A stretch of 64,000 bases of DNA from Bromus sterilis (Eukaryota; Streptophyta; Magnoliopsida; Poales; Poaceae). The translations under genes were made by a program, and so were the position numbers. Shown piece by piece: positions 11,691 through 23,002 of this stretch; within the stretch, counting starts at the first letter, position 1, and each line of letters opens with the position of its first letter. The notes below the pieces were generated by a model. The model saw only the letters and a list, made by a program, of their open reading frames with translations, made no database searches and was not told the DNA's origin. The stretch lies in the NCBI GenBank assembly GCA_950022295.1, contig OX465600.1, positions 206,551,782 through 206,615,781 of the forward strand. Reading direction: 5' to 3'.

Positions 11691-14600
11691 TTGTCCGTGA
11701 TGATGTTGTGTGGCACTCCGAACCTGAAGATGATCGACTTGATGAAGTTGACAGCCGTCAGGGCTGTGGAGCTGGTGATGGGCACTGCTTCGATCCATTT
11801 AGTGAACTTGTCGACTGCGACGAGCAGGTGTGTCCTTCCGCCATTTGATGATTTCTTGAGTGGGCCCACCATGTCGAGTCCCCAGGTGGCGAACGGCCAG
11901 GATAGCGGTATGGTCTTGAGCTCTAAGGCGGGAGCGTGTGGCCTGTTGGCGAATTTCTAGCAGGCGACACATCGTCGCACGATTTCCTCTGCGTTTTTCA
12001 TGGCTGTGGGCCAATAAAACCCGGCTCGGAATGCTTTGGACACGAGTACTCTGCTGCTCGCATGGTGTCCGCAGGTGCCTTCGTGCATTTCGAGCAGTAG
12101 GGCTTTGCCGTCCTCTTCGTCGATGCACCTTTGGAGTATCTGGGTGATGCTGCGCTTGTATAGTTGTTTGTTGATCACCGTGAATTCCTTGGATCGTCGG
12201 CTGATGCGTCGTGATTCGGCCACGTCTTGCGGTAGCGTACCTTCGATTAGAAAATCGGAGGAACGGTTTTTCCCAGACAGGTCCTTCGAGCTCTGTCGGG
12301 GCTGTGCTATCGGGTGTGCTGGTGCTTGTGCCTTGTGATGGGGCTGCTGCTGCCACCTGCGGCAGGTCTGTTGCGTCCTCGCTGTCCACGATTGTTTCAG
12401 GTGCTGCTGCCAATACCTTGATGGATCTTCGGCTGATGCTTTCGAGAAAAACGCCAGGTGGTATTGGTCCTCGGGTCGAACCGATGTTCGCGAGTTCGTC
12501 GGCTTCTGTGTTGTTGTCCCTGGTGATGTAGTGGAGCTCGCACCCGTCGAAATTTCCTTCGAGTGCGTTGTAGAGCTCCTGGTAGGCCGCCATGTTGTCG
12601 GCTATTGCGTTGCAGTTTCTCATCATCTGCTGGACGACGAGATTGGAGTCCCCGTAAATTATGAGGCGAGTGGCTCCGCATGTTTTGGCCATGCGCATGC
12701 CATGGAGGAGTGCCTCGTATTCTGCTTCGTTGTTGGAGGCGTGACTAAAGTTGATCTGGAGGACGTATTTCAGATTTGTTCCTTTAGGGGAGATGAGCAC
12801 AACTCCTGCCCTAGCTCCTTGTTGTCTCTTGGACCAATCGAAGAACATTGACCATGCACTTGATACGTCTAGGGGGCCTGGTGTCTGAACCTCCGTCCAG
12901 TCGACCAGGAAATCTGGGAGTACTTGGGCTTTGATGGCTGTTGGGTGCTTGAACTGCAGGTCCCGTGGGCTGAGCTCGATGTTCCACTCGGCGACTCGTC
13001 CAGTCGCTCCAGGGTTGTTGAGTATGTCAGCGAGTGGTGCGCTGCTTACGATTGTGATAGGGTGCTCGTAGAAGTAGTGGGACACTTTTCTTGAGGTCAT
13101 GACGATGGCCAGTAGTAGCTTCTGGTAGTGCGGGTACCGCTGCTGGGATTTGGTCAGGAGCATGCTGAGGTAGTAGATTGGTCTCTGGATGCTCTGGACC
13201 TTGCCTTCTTCTGTGCGTTCGACAACGAGCGCTGTGATTACTACACTGTTACGTGTTGCCACGTTGAGGTATAGCTTCTCTCGTTACTTGGGTACCGCCA
13301 GGGTTGGTGGGGTCGAGAGTGTCTTTTTCAGGTCCGCGAATGCTTGTCGGGCTTCCTCCGTCCACTCGAATTTCTCTCCTTTCCTGAGCAGCTGATAGAA
13401 AGGCAGCGTGCGTTCTCCTAGTCTTCTGATGAAGCGGCTTAGGGCTGCGAGTTTTCCAGTGAGTTGTTGTACTCCTTTGACGTCGGTTGGTTCTTTCATT
13501 CGGGTGATGGCTTGGACTTTCTCAGGGTTTTCCTCGATTCCTCGGGCAGAGACCATATAGCCAAGAAGCTTCCCCGCCGGTACGCCGAATGCGTACTTCT
13601 TTGGGTTGAGCGCCGCGAAGGTTTCGCGCAGGTCGTCGAGTAGTGTGCCTGCTTCGTAGGTCTTGATGAAGATGTCGTCCACATAGACTTGCACGTTTCT
13701 TCCAATTTTCTCCTTCAGGAAAGCCTGCATCATTCGCTGGTAAGTGGCGCCTGCGTTTTTGAGCCCGAAGTGCATGGTCCTGTAGCAGAATACGCCATAG
13801 GGGGTGATGAATGATGTGTGCTCTTCGTCTTCTTCCTTCATCATGATCTGGTTGTATCCTGAGTAAGCATCAAGAAAGGAAAGTAGATCGCACCCTGCTG
13901 TCGAGTCGATTATCTGATCGATTCTAGGCAGGGGGAAGTTGTCCTTCGGGCAATGCTTGTTGACTGGTCCGTAGTCGACGCACATACGCAGCACGGTCGT
14001 GTCTTTCTCGGGCACCAGCACCGGGTTGGCTATCCAGGTGGCTGTCTTCGTTTCTCGGATGAACTGGGTGTCGAGTAACTGGTTCATTTCCTCTCCGATT
14101 GCTCTGCGCTTGGGCTCTGAAAATCGTCTCAGCGCTTGCTTCACCGGCTTCGTGTTTTTCTTGATGCGTAGGGCATGTTCCGCGAACTCGCGTGGTATCC
14201 CAGGCATGTCGGCTGGGAACCAGGCGAATATTTCCCACTCGTCACGAAGGAAAGCGACGAGAGCCGTCGCCTGCTCCTCTGGTAGGTGGGCATACACGCG
14301 GACTGTTTTGTCCGGGTCCGTCGGGTGCACTTGGTGAGTGACTGTGTCGCTGTCAATGCTGAAGTCGCGTCCGTACTCCTTGGATTCTCTTCGGTTTACA
14401 AATGGGAAGGTACTCTTGTCTGTCACCATGGCTATTTCTCTGAGTTCTTGTTCGGCTCCGAATGTGTTGGAGATTCTGTGGAAGTCACGATCACACTGAT
14501 CTGATTTGATGAAGCTTCCGTTGATCGTGAGGACTCCTTCTGATCCTGGCATCTTGAGCTTGAGGTAGGCGTAGTGTGGGAGCGCCATGAACAGAGCGAA

Positions 14601-14864
14601 TGCTGGCCGTCCACATATGGCGTGGTACTGCGATTTCCAGTCGAGTACCTCGAAGTTGAGGGCGTGCTTTGTGAAGTTGCGTCGGTTGCCGAAGACAACT
14701 TCGAGTTCGATGACTCCGAGGGATGTGGCTGCTTCTCCTGGGACTACCCCGTGTAACTCGGTGCTCGATTTTCTCCATACTGATCGTGGGATCCGCATCT
14801 TTTGCAGGGTGCTGGCGAAGATGATGTTCATGCTGCTGCCTCCGTCCATGAAGACCCTATCCAT
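11691..14864 (-). pseudogene. Element F pol remnant: protease, RT, two RNase H domains, integrase start
   Basis: Reading leftward from 14864: protease motif (FMDGGSSMNIIFA), RT (MCVDYGPVNKHCPKDNFPLP; catalytic YVDD near 13680), the RT-linked RNase H region, then the archaeal-type RNase H (GVVLISPKG; NNEAEYEALLHG; YGDSNLVVQQ). The integrase zinc finger follows (His in MHEGTCGHH, Cys in RRCVAC), then the core with its first Asp (WGLDMVGPL) and second Asp (IITDNG). The catalytic Glu lies beyond the truncation. One frame runs from 14864 to about 12290, broken only by a TAA at 13284. Then a frameshift leads to the integrase frame, which has a TAG at 11957. In the second RNase H the motif DGS reads DWS, with the Asp kept. 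This was the replication polyprotein of a Tat-like element and is now inactive. Confidence 0.88.
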
Positions 14865-15725
14865 GTCGTACCCTCCGATTTCTTCTTCTCCTTCTTGAGG
14901 TCGTCGGCTAACTCGTTGAACAGGCGGCAGTCTCTCAAAGTCTGACCTGACCTGACGCGTCCCCAGTCATCCTCGAAGCTGTGGATCGTGCAGGGTCCTG
15001 CCAGCTGTTCTCTAGCCATAAGTTTGCTAGATCCGGCGTGGCTCTTCCTTCTTGAGATTCTGAAGGTTTGCTCATGAACCTCCGGGTGTTCGTGGAAGCG
15101 GGGGTCGTTCTCGATTCCTCGACTCATGTCTTGGTTCTTGATGAGGTTGGCGAATTCATCCGGCCTTCGATCTGGGTCATAGTACTCGCCCACTGGTGTC
15201 TCCGAGTCGCTGTCCAGACTGACGACAGGTGCTCGTGTGACGGCGTGTCGTCGGGCGGTCGTCGGTTGCGCGGCTTCGTGTCGTGGCTCGTTTATTGGAG
15301 CCTCGTCATAGATCTCGCATGAGTGCCTTTTGGGTCGTCAATTCCTTCTTCCTTGGCGATGGTTCTGCTGATCGCTGGTTTCGATCTCGTAGTCATCGTC
15401 TTGATGTGCGGCGGGTGCCCGGGCGGTGGTGGGTTGTCGAAAGATTTGCGAGTCATCCGCTGCGCGTCGCAGTTCGTCGAGTGAAATTCCTTCGTAGAGG
15501 CCCCTCGCCGTTCTTCTGGGTCGTCGATTTCTTCAGCGCTGACACTGCACTTGGCCATTACCGTAGTATCGGTCCTGGTACAACTGTAGCTCGAGCGGTC
15601 TTGATGGGGTGGCAGAGATGTTCGTCGTGATCTTGAGTCCTTCGAGTGGGCTAGATCTGGTTCTTGCCCTTGAGTTGTAGCTTGCTGAAGACGGGACCGC
15701 CGAGATCGTGATCCCATCCTGTGTA
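14828..15725 (-). pseudogene. Element F gag remnant
   Basis: Minus-strand frames between the primer site and protease give pieces in keeping with a Tat-type gag: an N-terminal Arg/Ser-rich part (15717-15292), and a C-terminal piece (15193-14828) with CTIHSFEDDWGRVRSG, TLRDCRLFNELADDLKKE and a Lys/Glu-rich run. The usual capsid core is not recognisable. The space is only about 0.9 kb, so an internal deletion is likely. The link to gag is inferred mainly from position. Confidence 0.5.
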
Positions 15726-15728
15726 GTT

Positions 15729-15745
15729 ACCACAGACGACGCCAA
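15729..15745 (-). promoter_or_regulatory. Primer-binding-site region of element F
   Basis: On the minus strand ATTGGCGTCGTCTGTGG follows the LTR end (GATCCCCGTCA). ATTGGCGCCGTCTGTGG is the usual start of the internal region in grass Tat-like elements. The one difference here is C-to-T. It fixes the inner LTR edge at 15746. Confidence 0.65.
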
Positions 15746-16140
15746 TTGACGGGGATCAACCCCGGCAAATCCCATGGTCAGGGACCCTGGGTTAGTCATG
15801 AGAGGCACAGGTTGGACGATAGCTCGTCGGGAAACAGGGAAGCACGCTCCTTCTCGATATTATTAATGGGGGAGATGCGATTACAGGGGATGCCAAGGCT
15901 GGAGCGCTCAAGGCTAAGGTTACAGGTGATATTGGTTGTCTTTGGTGTCGCCCCTCCTAGCCCTTATATACCGGGCTAGGTCTCGGGGAGTTCATCTACG
16001 TTTACAGGTAAGCTTTCCTAACCCTAGCTTGCTCCGTACGGCAGGTCTTTGCACCTTCCTTGTGAGTCGTAGACTCCTATGTCGGTGTCAATTAGTGGGC
16101 CGAGGTTGTATCTTCACGGGCCTTCTGTCTTCATGGACAC
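15746..16140 (-). repeat. 5' LTR of element F
   Basis: About 395 bp, between the primer site and integrase sequence of element G. On the minus strand it starts near 16138-16142 (TGTCCATGAAGAC or TGGTGTCC) and ends GGGGTTGATCCCCGTCA. A minus-strand TATATAAGGG at about 15962-15972 is a good core promoter. The exact outer edge is uncertain by a few bases because the 3' copy is missing. Confidence 0.65.
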
Positions 16141-16171
16141 CAGGTAGGCTTATCCATAAGATATGATCAAA

Positions 16172-18091
16172 TAGGGTCGTAGTCAGCTCGACGTGAGCAA
16201 GAAAACCGAGTGTAACAAGTTCCAAACCCAGCTTCTCGAACTCGTTGTGTAGAGCTGGCTGCGCCTCTCTGATCATTGCATTAAGTGTGCAGGGCTTGCG
16301 GCTAAGGGCATCCGCTACCACGTTGGCCTTGCCAGGATGGTAGTGTATTTCTAGATCATAGTCCTTGATCAGCTCGATCCATCTCCTCTGCCTCATGTTC
16401 AACTCCTTCTGCGAGGAAATGTACTTCAGGCTCTTATGGTCTGTGTAGATGTCGCAACGGTGACCCATCAGGTAATGCGTCCATCTCTTGAGAGCAAGCA
16501 CAACTGCGGCTAGCTCCAAGTCGTGGGTGGGGGAGTTCAACTCGTGCGGCTTCAACTATCGTGACAGGTACTCAATCACCTTGCCCACTTGCATAAGGAC
16601 ACAACCCAAACCAATCTTCGATGCATCACAGTACACATCAAAGCTCTTGGTCAGATCAGGCATAGTCAACACTTGGGAAGATACCAATCTCCTCTTCAAC
16701 TCCTGGAAACTGGCTTCACACTTTTCCGTCCACACAAACTTCTGGTCCTTCTTTAGCAGTTGGGTCATGGGTCGGGCAATGCTGGAGAAGCCTTCCACGA
16801 ACTTGCGGTACTATCCCGCTAGTCCGAGGAATCCTCTAACTTCAGTCTGAGTGGTCGGAGCTGTCCAGTCTATGATGGACTGAATCTTGGTGGGGTCAAC
16901 GGATATTCGTCCTTCCGACAATACATGTCCCAAAAATCCGACTTCCTTGAGCCAAAACTCGCACTTGCTGAACTTGGCGTACAGCTGGTGCTCTCGCAAA
17001 GTCTCGAGGACTAAGCGCAGATGCTCGACATGCTCTTCTTCGGTCTTGGAATATATCAGGATGTCGTCAATGAACACCACCAAAAACTTGTCGAGATACT
17101 TCATGAAGATCTTGTTCACGAGATTCATGAAATAGGACGGGGCATTGGTAAGTCCGAAAGACATGACAGTGTAGTCGAACAAACCATAGCGGGTCGTGAA
17201 AGCTGTCTTGGGGATGTCCGACTCGCGGACCTTCAACTGGTGATATCCGGTCCTTAGATCGATCTTGGAGAAGACTCGGGCTCCGTTCAACTGGTCGAAC
17301 AGATCCTCGATCTTGGGGAGCGGATACTTGTTCTTGATGGTCACTTCGTTCAGCTTACGGTAGTCCACACACATGCGTATGGTGTCGTCTCTCTTGTCCA
17401 CAAAGAGAACTGGCGAACCCCAGGGTGAAGCACTGGGTCGAATCAGTCCCTTCTGGATCATATCATTAAGCTTCTTCTTCAACTCAACCAGCTCTCCGAC
17501 ATTCATCCGGTATGGTCTCTGGGCAATTGGGGCTGTGCCAGGCACTAACTCGATGATAAACTCGATATCCCGATCAGGCGGCATACCGGGTAACTCCTCC
17601 GGAAAGACATCCGGGAATTCACATACAACATTCACTTCCTCAAGGGTTGGCACCGAGACACTCTGATGACAGCAGGCTCGGTTCTTGTCGTGCTTAACTG
17701 TGTACTCTACCTGAACTCCCTTTGGGCTGGTGAGGTTGACTGTCCTCAAGGTGCAATCTAACCGACCTCTATGCTTGGACAACCAATTCATGCCAAGTAT
17801 CACATCTATCCCTTCGGTTCCCAGCACTATCAAGTCTTCTGGAAACATTTCTCCGCTGATCTTTATTGGAACTCTTGAGCAAGTTACGCTGGCCCTAAGT
17901 TTGGATCCGGGTATTTGGACTATCATGGGCTTCTTCATTCGGCTAGGTATCAGCTTAATTCTAGTCACAAATGGCTCCGTAATAAAAGAGTGGGATGCAC
18001 CAGAATCAAACAGAACTGTGGCAGGTACTGAATTTACAAGGAATGTACCCAAGATGACGTCTGCTGCCTCCTGGGCTTCCTCGGCTTGCAC
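16172..18091 (-). pseudogene. Element G protease, RT, RNase H and integrase start
   Basis: One frame covers the whole region. Protease ([11 protein letters not shown], catalytic DSG intact) is followed by RT ([20 protein letters not shown]; catalytic FIDD near 17060), the connection region ([19 protein letters not shown]), RNase H ([34 protein letters not shown]), and the first part of the integrase N-terminal region ([17 protein letters not shown]). Only two stops interrupt it, at 16811 and 16556 (CAG-to-TAG), making it the best kept RT region of the window. It encodes the replication enzymes of a chromovirus. Integrase and chromodomain are lost to element F and the deletion at its left edge. 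Confidence 0.9.
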
Positions 18092-18208
18092 ATTATGCAG
18101 ACGTCCCTTAGCGGCATTAGACGCACCGCGCTAGGCATTGTTTCGTCCGGGGTTCCCTCTGGCTGGTGCTGGTGCATTGGGGCGCGGAGCAGTGTTCTTC
18201 TTGTTGCG

Positions 18209-19200
18209 ACACTCTGTCGAGTAGTGGCCCTTCTGTCCACATCCGAAGCAGATCACTCAGGCTTGCGGGCAACTCCGCCTGCTGGACGCGGAACTCCAAC
18301 AGGGCGGGCAGGAGCATGGGGGCGTGGCGCTAGGTAAGGGCTCCTCTGAGGCTAGGGTGCTGGCCTTGGCGGCTGTGTCGGACACAGTTGGGGGTTGCTG
18401 GATCCATCCTGCTACATCATGCGGCGCTTGCGGTTCTCAGAGGCCATCTTGAGCTTGCCCTCCATCATAATAGCAGCATCAGCGAGAGACTCAAGGTCAG
18501 GGAACTGCATGGCCACCAGAACAACCTGGAGCTTATCGTGCAGTCCATCCAAGAAACGGTCCTTCCGCTTCTCCTCGGTGTCCACCTCCTTCGGGGCATA
18601 CCTCGACAGCTGAGTGAAGCGGTCAAGATATCCAACCACAGTCATGCCCCATTGTTTGACGTGGCGGAACTCGTCCTTCATCCTCCTGATCAGTGCGATG
18701 GGGATGTGCGCCTTCTTGAACTTCTCGGAGAACTCGGCCCAGGTGAGTACATGCCCTTCTGGAAGACGGGCACGCACTCCTTCCCACCAGCTCCTGGCGG
18801 TGCCGGCGAGGTAGTGGGTGACATACAGGACCTTCTCGTTGTTGCCAACAGAGGCAACATCAAGGTTGTTCTCCATGGTGCGGAGCCAATCCTCAGCATC
18901 CAGAGGCTCCTTCGTCTGCGAGAACACGGGCGGGTTGGTGTTCTGCAAATCTCGGAGCCGATACCTGGGCTCCTCATTCCCACCAGCTCCTCCGCCTCCT
19001 TGGTTGGCATTGGTGGTGGCCTGGACTAGCTGCTGGAGTGCAGCCATGTTTACCTGGCGCTCGTCACGAGCAGCCTGGCGCTCCTCCATAAGCATTCGCA
19101 GAAGTTGCGCCATGCTCGGGTCGGGTGGTGGCGGTGGCACATCACCGGATCCACTTGGGTTAGCGCGGGAGCTCCTCGGCATCCTGAGGTTGTTGCGCAA
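18209..19200 (-). pseudogene. Element G gag
   Basis: A 262-codon frame (19200-18412) gives a Pro-rich N-terminus, a Gln/Arg-rich helical stretch and the retrotransposon gag core (LDAEDWLRTMENNLDV; HYLAGTARSWWEGVRA; LTWAEFSEKFKKAHIP; EFRHVKQWGMTVVGYLDRFT). After a TAG at 18412 and a frame change comes the zinc knuckle CFGCGQKGHYSTEC (18209-18250), just ahead of protease. Gag forms the particle, and the knuckle binds the RNA. Only one stop and one frame change separate it from an intact gag. The + strand open frame at 18388-19029 is its antisense shadow. Confidence 0.88.
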
Positions 19201-19415
19201 GATAAGAGGGAATTTAGTCTACAAAGGGGGTAAGTCTCTGACAATCTAGTTATCATACACAAGCAAGACATCTAAAATAGGCAATAAGCATGCAACTAGC
19301 AAATCATCACATGGTAGCATACGATAGCATAAGTCTCATACATAACCAAGTCTTATAGATAACCAACCACACATCATCAAACCGAGCCACGACTAAACCC
19401 AAAAGTGGCAACTAC

Positions 19416-20207
19416 TCAATGGGACACCTCCTCCGCGTCACTCTCCTCGTCATCGTCGATGAAAGCACGATCCTCGGAGTTCGAGACGTCCTCCTCCTCG
19501 TCGTGGTCCTCGTCAACACTAAGGTAGGCATCATCCTCCTTCCAGATGTCCTCTCCATCATCCAGAGCAGCAATCTCGTCCTCCAAATCCGCGCACTTGC
19601 GCTTCAGGCTCCTGGTCCTCTTCCTCAGCATCTCATTACTCCCCTCTAGACGGGCGACCTGGCCCTGCAGCTCCTCTATAATCCAGTCCCGGGACTCTAG
19701 GTCGATGGGGTCGATGTGGGCGTGACCCCCTGTCTAGAGGTTGTAGTTGTGCTTAAACCGGGCTTCATCCAGCTGAGCCTCAGTCAAAGCCAAGTGCTTC
19801 TCCATAGCAATCAGGTGATCCCTGATGATCGGGTGAGGAATTCCGGGAGTAGGATCTCCCTCGCCATCGCGCATCCCGTAGTGACGGAACCGCGTGGATC
19901 TCAGCTAGTACAGGTGGAACCTCACAATGCGAGCAATCGCCTCCTAACAAGTTCGACGCAGACCCTCCTCCCAAGTACGGGCGTACAACACAAAGGCGAC
20001 GGTGTCCGACCGTGGAGTAACCTCCGATCCTCGGAGCGCACACCGCACAACCAGGCGAGACTCCACATCCTTCCTCCCGGAGATCTCGTAGGCCCAGAAC
20101 TCTGCAACGGGGCGGTGAACAAGCTGAAGCAGCTCGATCAGATCCTGAGCAAAGAGCGTATCCCTAGCCTGAGTCAGCTGCAGGTGGTGCACCGGAACTC
20201 CAGCCAT
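19416..20207 (-). pseudogene. Extra ORF between primer site and gag in element G: coiled-coil, acidic tail
   Basis: A single minus-strand frame of about 264 codons begins MAGVPVHHLQLTQARDTLF and ends in an acidic tail (DEDHDEEEDVSNSEDRAF, stop at 19416). Three stops lie inside it (19944, 19905, 19734). The N-terminal third looks globular (EFWAYEISGRKDVESR). The middle has a heptad-like stretch (IIEELQGQVARLEG; LRKRTRSLKRKCADLEDE) that should form a coiled coil. It lies upstream of gag on the genomic RNA, where standard Ty3/gypsy elements have an untranslated leader. The function is unknown, and I recognise no catalytic motif. The shared frame over nearly 0.8 kb argues for a once-functional protein. 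Confidence 0.65.
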
Positions 20208-20418
20208 CTACAATTTTTATAAGTTTAAGTTAGATGACAAGTGTGCAATATTTTAAACATAACAAAACAGTTATAAATGGTTTACTATAGAAGGGATAAA
20301 AGAGGTAAGCATTTTATACTATGCAGATTACCATCTCTTTATTTTAGAAAATAGTTTTTGATTTTCCCCCATCCTATCTATCGTCCATTCTAACTAGGCT
20401 GCTACGGTCAGAACAGGG

Positions 20419-20430
20419 GCTCTGATACCA
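20419..20430 (-). promoter_or_regulatory. Primer-binding site of element G (initiator tRNA-Met)
   Basis: The minus strand reads TGGTATCAGAGC, the perfect complement of the 3' end of plant initiator tRNA-Met, four bases from the LTR edge. This is the usual primer of this lineage. Confidence 0.9.
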
Positions 20431-20434
20431 AGTC

Positions 20435-21208
20435 TGTGGTCACCCCGGACTATATGTCCGAAGTGGCCAGCTGTGCATACCGTCATGCTCCGATGATCAG
20501 TGTCGCATGACGCACAACTCGACAATGGATATCACAGTCACAAGTCTATACAATACCGAATACAAAGTCATACATCAACATAGTCTTACACGGCCGCATC
20601 GGGCTCAAATGGCAGCGGAATAAGAAAAAGCAAGGTAGATAGCAGTATCAAAATCCACAGGCAAAGCTCAGAGCGTAGCACATCCTAGTACTCGCCAATC
20701 GCGTCATCGTCAAATACCTGCTCCTCCAAGCCTGGCCGATTGAATAAACAGGGACAAAGCCGTGAGTACATACAAAGTACTCGCAAACCACCTAAAGAAA
20801 TGAACAAGATTTTGTACAAGAAAATAATGGGATGGCTATATGGTGGAGTTTTGGGGAGATCCTAACTACTCATTATTAATTAAGTTGGCAACTTTTTAAT
20901 CTTGACAAATTTTAATCCCACAAATATATTTGATTTAATCATGTCCAACCCTTTCTCATAATACCAACATCATCATCGTGAACCATAATCTCAATGCTAG
21001 AATTTCTCATCTATTCCCCACAAAGTGTGGCCTCACTACTTGTCCATGACCGTGGACTCCGGCTACTCGAATAGTTTTCACTCTGCAGAGGTTGTATACT
21101 TTACCCACAACATTCGATACATCCGCCGTGAGTCCCCACGGTTCGTCATACCTCAGTATGCGTTTTTCGGATAATCGACCGTAGTTTTCGCCTTGTCTAT
21201 CCTAGTAC
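20435..21208 (-). repeat. 5' LTR of element G, gag-proximal piece
   Basis: On the minus strand this is the end of the LTR (GGGGTGACCACA), next to the primer site. It is cut at 21208 by CACTA H, and bases 21206-21208 (TAC) are H's left target duplication. No gene is seen. Confidence 0.75.
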
Positions 21209-21239
21209 CACTACTGGAATTCACAAGTTTTCCATGAGT

Positions 21240-21532
21240 CAACGGCTCTGCCGTCTGTTTTTCATTGGGGCAGACGGCAAAGAGTTAGTTTGCCGTACGT
21301 TGCCCTAATAACAGACGGCAAAGGAGACACTCACGGCAAACATGTAGTTTGCCGTATGTTGCCCCAATGGCAGACGGCAAAGGAGCCTTTACCGTCTAAG
21401 GACAGACGGCAAAACTCAATGTGGGCCCGCCTAGTCCTAGCCACGAGTGAGGGGTAACGGCCAGGCGTTATGCCGTCTGTCAACAGACGGCATATACTTC
21501 TTTGCCGTCTGCTAGCAGACGGCAAAGCTGTG
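21240..21532. repeat. Left subterminal repeat array of CACTA H
   Basis: At least ten direct and inverted copies of a GCCGTCTGT / CAGACGGCAAAG unit. In CACTA elements such arrays bind the TNPA-type protein that brings the ends together. Open frames across them are not genes. Confidence 0.85.
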
Positions 21533-21540
21533 GGCCGTTA

Positions 21541-21553
21541 ACCCCCCGCACGG

Positions 21554-21587
<34 letters not shown>

Positions 21588-22353
21588 CTCTCTCTCTCCC
21601 AAACCCCTCTCTCCCGACCCGCCGGCGCCGCCGCCCTACCCCGCCCCGCGCGCCGCCGTCCAGTGCGCCGCCGCCGGTGAGGCCCTCCTCCTCTCCTCTC
21701 CTCTCCTCCCCTCTCCTCCTCTCCTCTCCTCCCCTCTCCTCCCCTCTCCTCCTCTCTTCTCCTCTCCTCTGACCGGCGCCGCTGCAGGTCTCGCCGCCGA
21801 CGACCCTCCTCGTCGGCGCCACGCTCCTCACCGGCTCCACCTCCCGCCACCGCCGCCACCTCCCCCCACCCCCTGGTAAGCCTCCTCCCCTGTTTTTTCT
21901 TCTTCTTTTTTCTGTTAATTAGAGTTGTTAGTTTAAGTTTAGGTTAGTTTAGGTTTATTAGTGTAGTTAGTTTAGGTTTAGGTTAGTTTAGGTTTATTAG
22001 TGTAGTTAGTTTAGGTTTAGGTTAGTTTAGGTTTATTAGTGTAGTTAGTATAGGTTTTATTAGTTCTAGTTAGTATAGGTTTTATTAGTTCTAGTTTAGT
22101 TAGTTTTAGTTAGAAATTAGTAAGAAAGAAATGAAAAGGACAGAGAAAGAAAGAAAAGAAAAAAGAATACATAAAGAAAGAAAAGAAATGAAAGAAAGAA
22201 AGAAAGAAAAGGAAAAAGAAAAAAGAAAATGGATACATAAAGAAAGAAAGAAAAAAGAATACACAAAACAAAGAAAGAAAAGGACAAAGAAAAAAGAATA
22301 CATAAAGAAAGAAAAGAAAAGGAAAAAAGAAAAGAAAGAAGAAAAGGATATAA
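21541..22353. repeat. Low-complexity 5' leader of CACTA H
   Basis: A (CT)n tract (21556-21600) and a (CTCCT)n-like tract (about 21685-21770) are followed by a possible G+C-rich exon ending CCCCCTG|GTAAGC near 21873. About three copies of a roughly 45-50 bp AGTTTAGGTTTA repeat follow (21930-22095), then a purine-rich GAAA stretch (22120-22345). The Lys-rich and Phe-rich open frames here are composition artefacts. The GTAAGC site suggests that the transposase transcript starts upstream of here with an intron. Confidence 0.6.
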
Positions 22354-22655
22354 GGCTTGCTTTGGTTTGGAGGAATATCATAGGAATTTTGTAGGATAGG
22401 ATTCTTATAGGAAATTTTTCTTTAGAGCCCTTTGGTTCATAGGAATGATTCCTATTCCTACAAAGGATTGGTTCCTATCCTTCACATTTCAAAGGAAAAT
22501 AAAAATGAGCCTAGACTCAATGGAAAATTTCCTTTGGTGTGAACCAAATGACATCTCTTTTCCTATCGCTACTCATAGGATTGGAAATACATGTCATCAC
22601 AATCCTACAAATTTCCTATTCCTATGATAATCCTATCCTATGAACCAAAGGAGGC
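22354..22655. mobile_element. MITE-like insertion in the leader of CACTA H
   Basis: It starts GGCTTGCTTTGGTTTGGAGG and ends TATGAACCAAAGGAGGCC, imperfect inverted copies, with internal copies of a CCTATGA / TCATAGG motif in both directions. About 302 bp and non-coding. No matching target duplication is evident, so superfamily and edges are uncertain. Confidence 0.5.
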
Positions 22656-22914
22656 CATTCCTATGATTACCGGTATATCGAGTCTCCTTGTTGATTGTGT
22701 TCATTTTAAAGTGCAGGTCTTTCCCTGTTGTGTGGGTCCGGTGTTCGACGACCTCCGCCCCCTCCATTCGACGACCTCCCTGAGTTTGAGGGTGAGCAAA
22801 ACAATTCTTATCCTCTCCCCCCCTTTCCTTTGCTCAATTCTGGCCTTAAAATAGCTAACTAGGTAGATTTAGTATATTCATATGTAAAGTCGCGTAACCA
22901 GTATGCGTCTCCCG

Positions 22915-22978
22915 TTCGAAAGGGTTACAGTTATAAATATGCATTCATTTGCATATTTATAATAGTGATTCTTTCGAA
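22915..22978. repeat. A+T-rich palindrome upstream of TNP2 in CACTA H
   Basis: TTCGAA at both ends and TTATAAATATGCA / TGCATATTTATAA around a six-base centre form a nearly perfect 64 bp inverted repeat. It lies 25 bases before a second, longer one. Confidence 0.8.
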
Positions 22979-23002
22979 TTGTCCAACGTTATCCATGGAC
23001 AG

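Larger units (their letters stand above)
11691..16140 (-). mobile_element. Element F: Tat-like Ty3/gypsy retrotransposon, minus strand, 3' truncated
   Basis: On the minus strand from right to left: 5' LTR (15746-16140), primer site, shortened gag, protease, RT, RNase H with a second archaeal-type RNase H, and integrase. It ends inside the integrase core at about 11691. The dual RNase H and the RT motif AYSGYNQI are typical of the Tat/Retand lineage. The 5' LTR adjoins the integrase N-terminus of element G, so F most likely inserted into G. The 3' end of F and everything of G beyond it are gone, and the edge lies directly on C's gag. Confidence 0.85.

Noticed and set aside
18388..19029. Plus-strand frame of 213 codons
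   Set aside because: Exact antisense of G's gag, whose minus-strand frame has clear gag motifs.
22106..22394. Lys-rich plus-strand and Phe/Ser-rich minus-strand frames
   Set aside because: Purine-rich simple repeat translated; no protein-like complexity.
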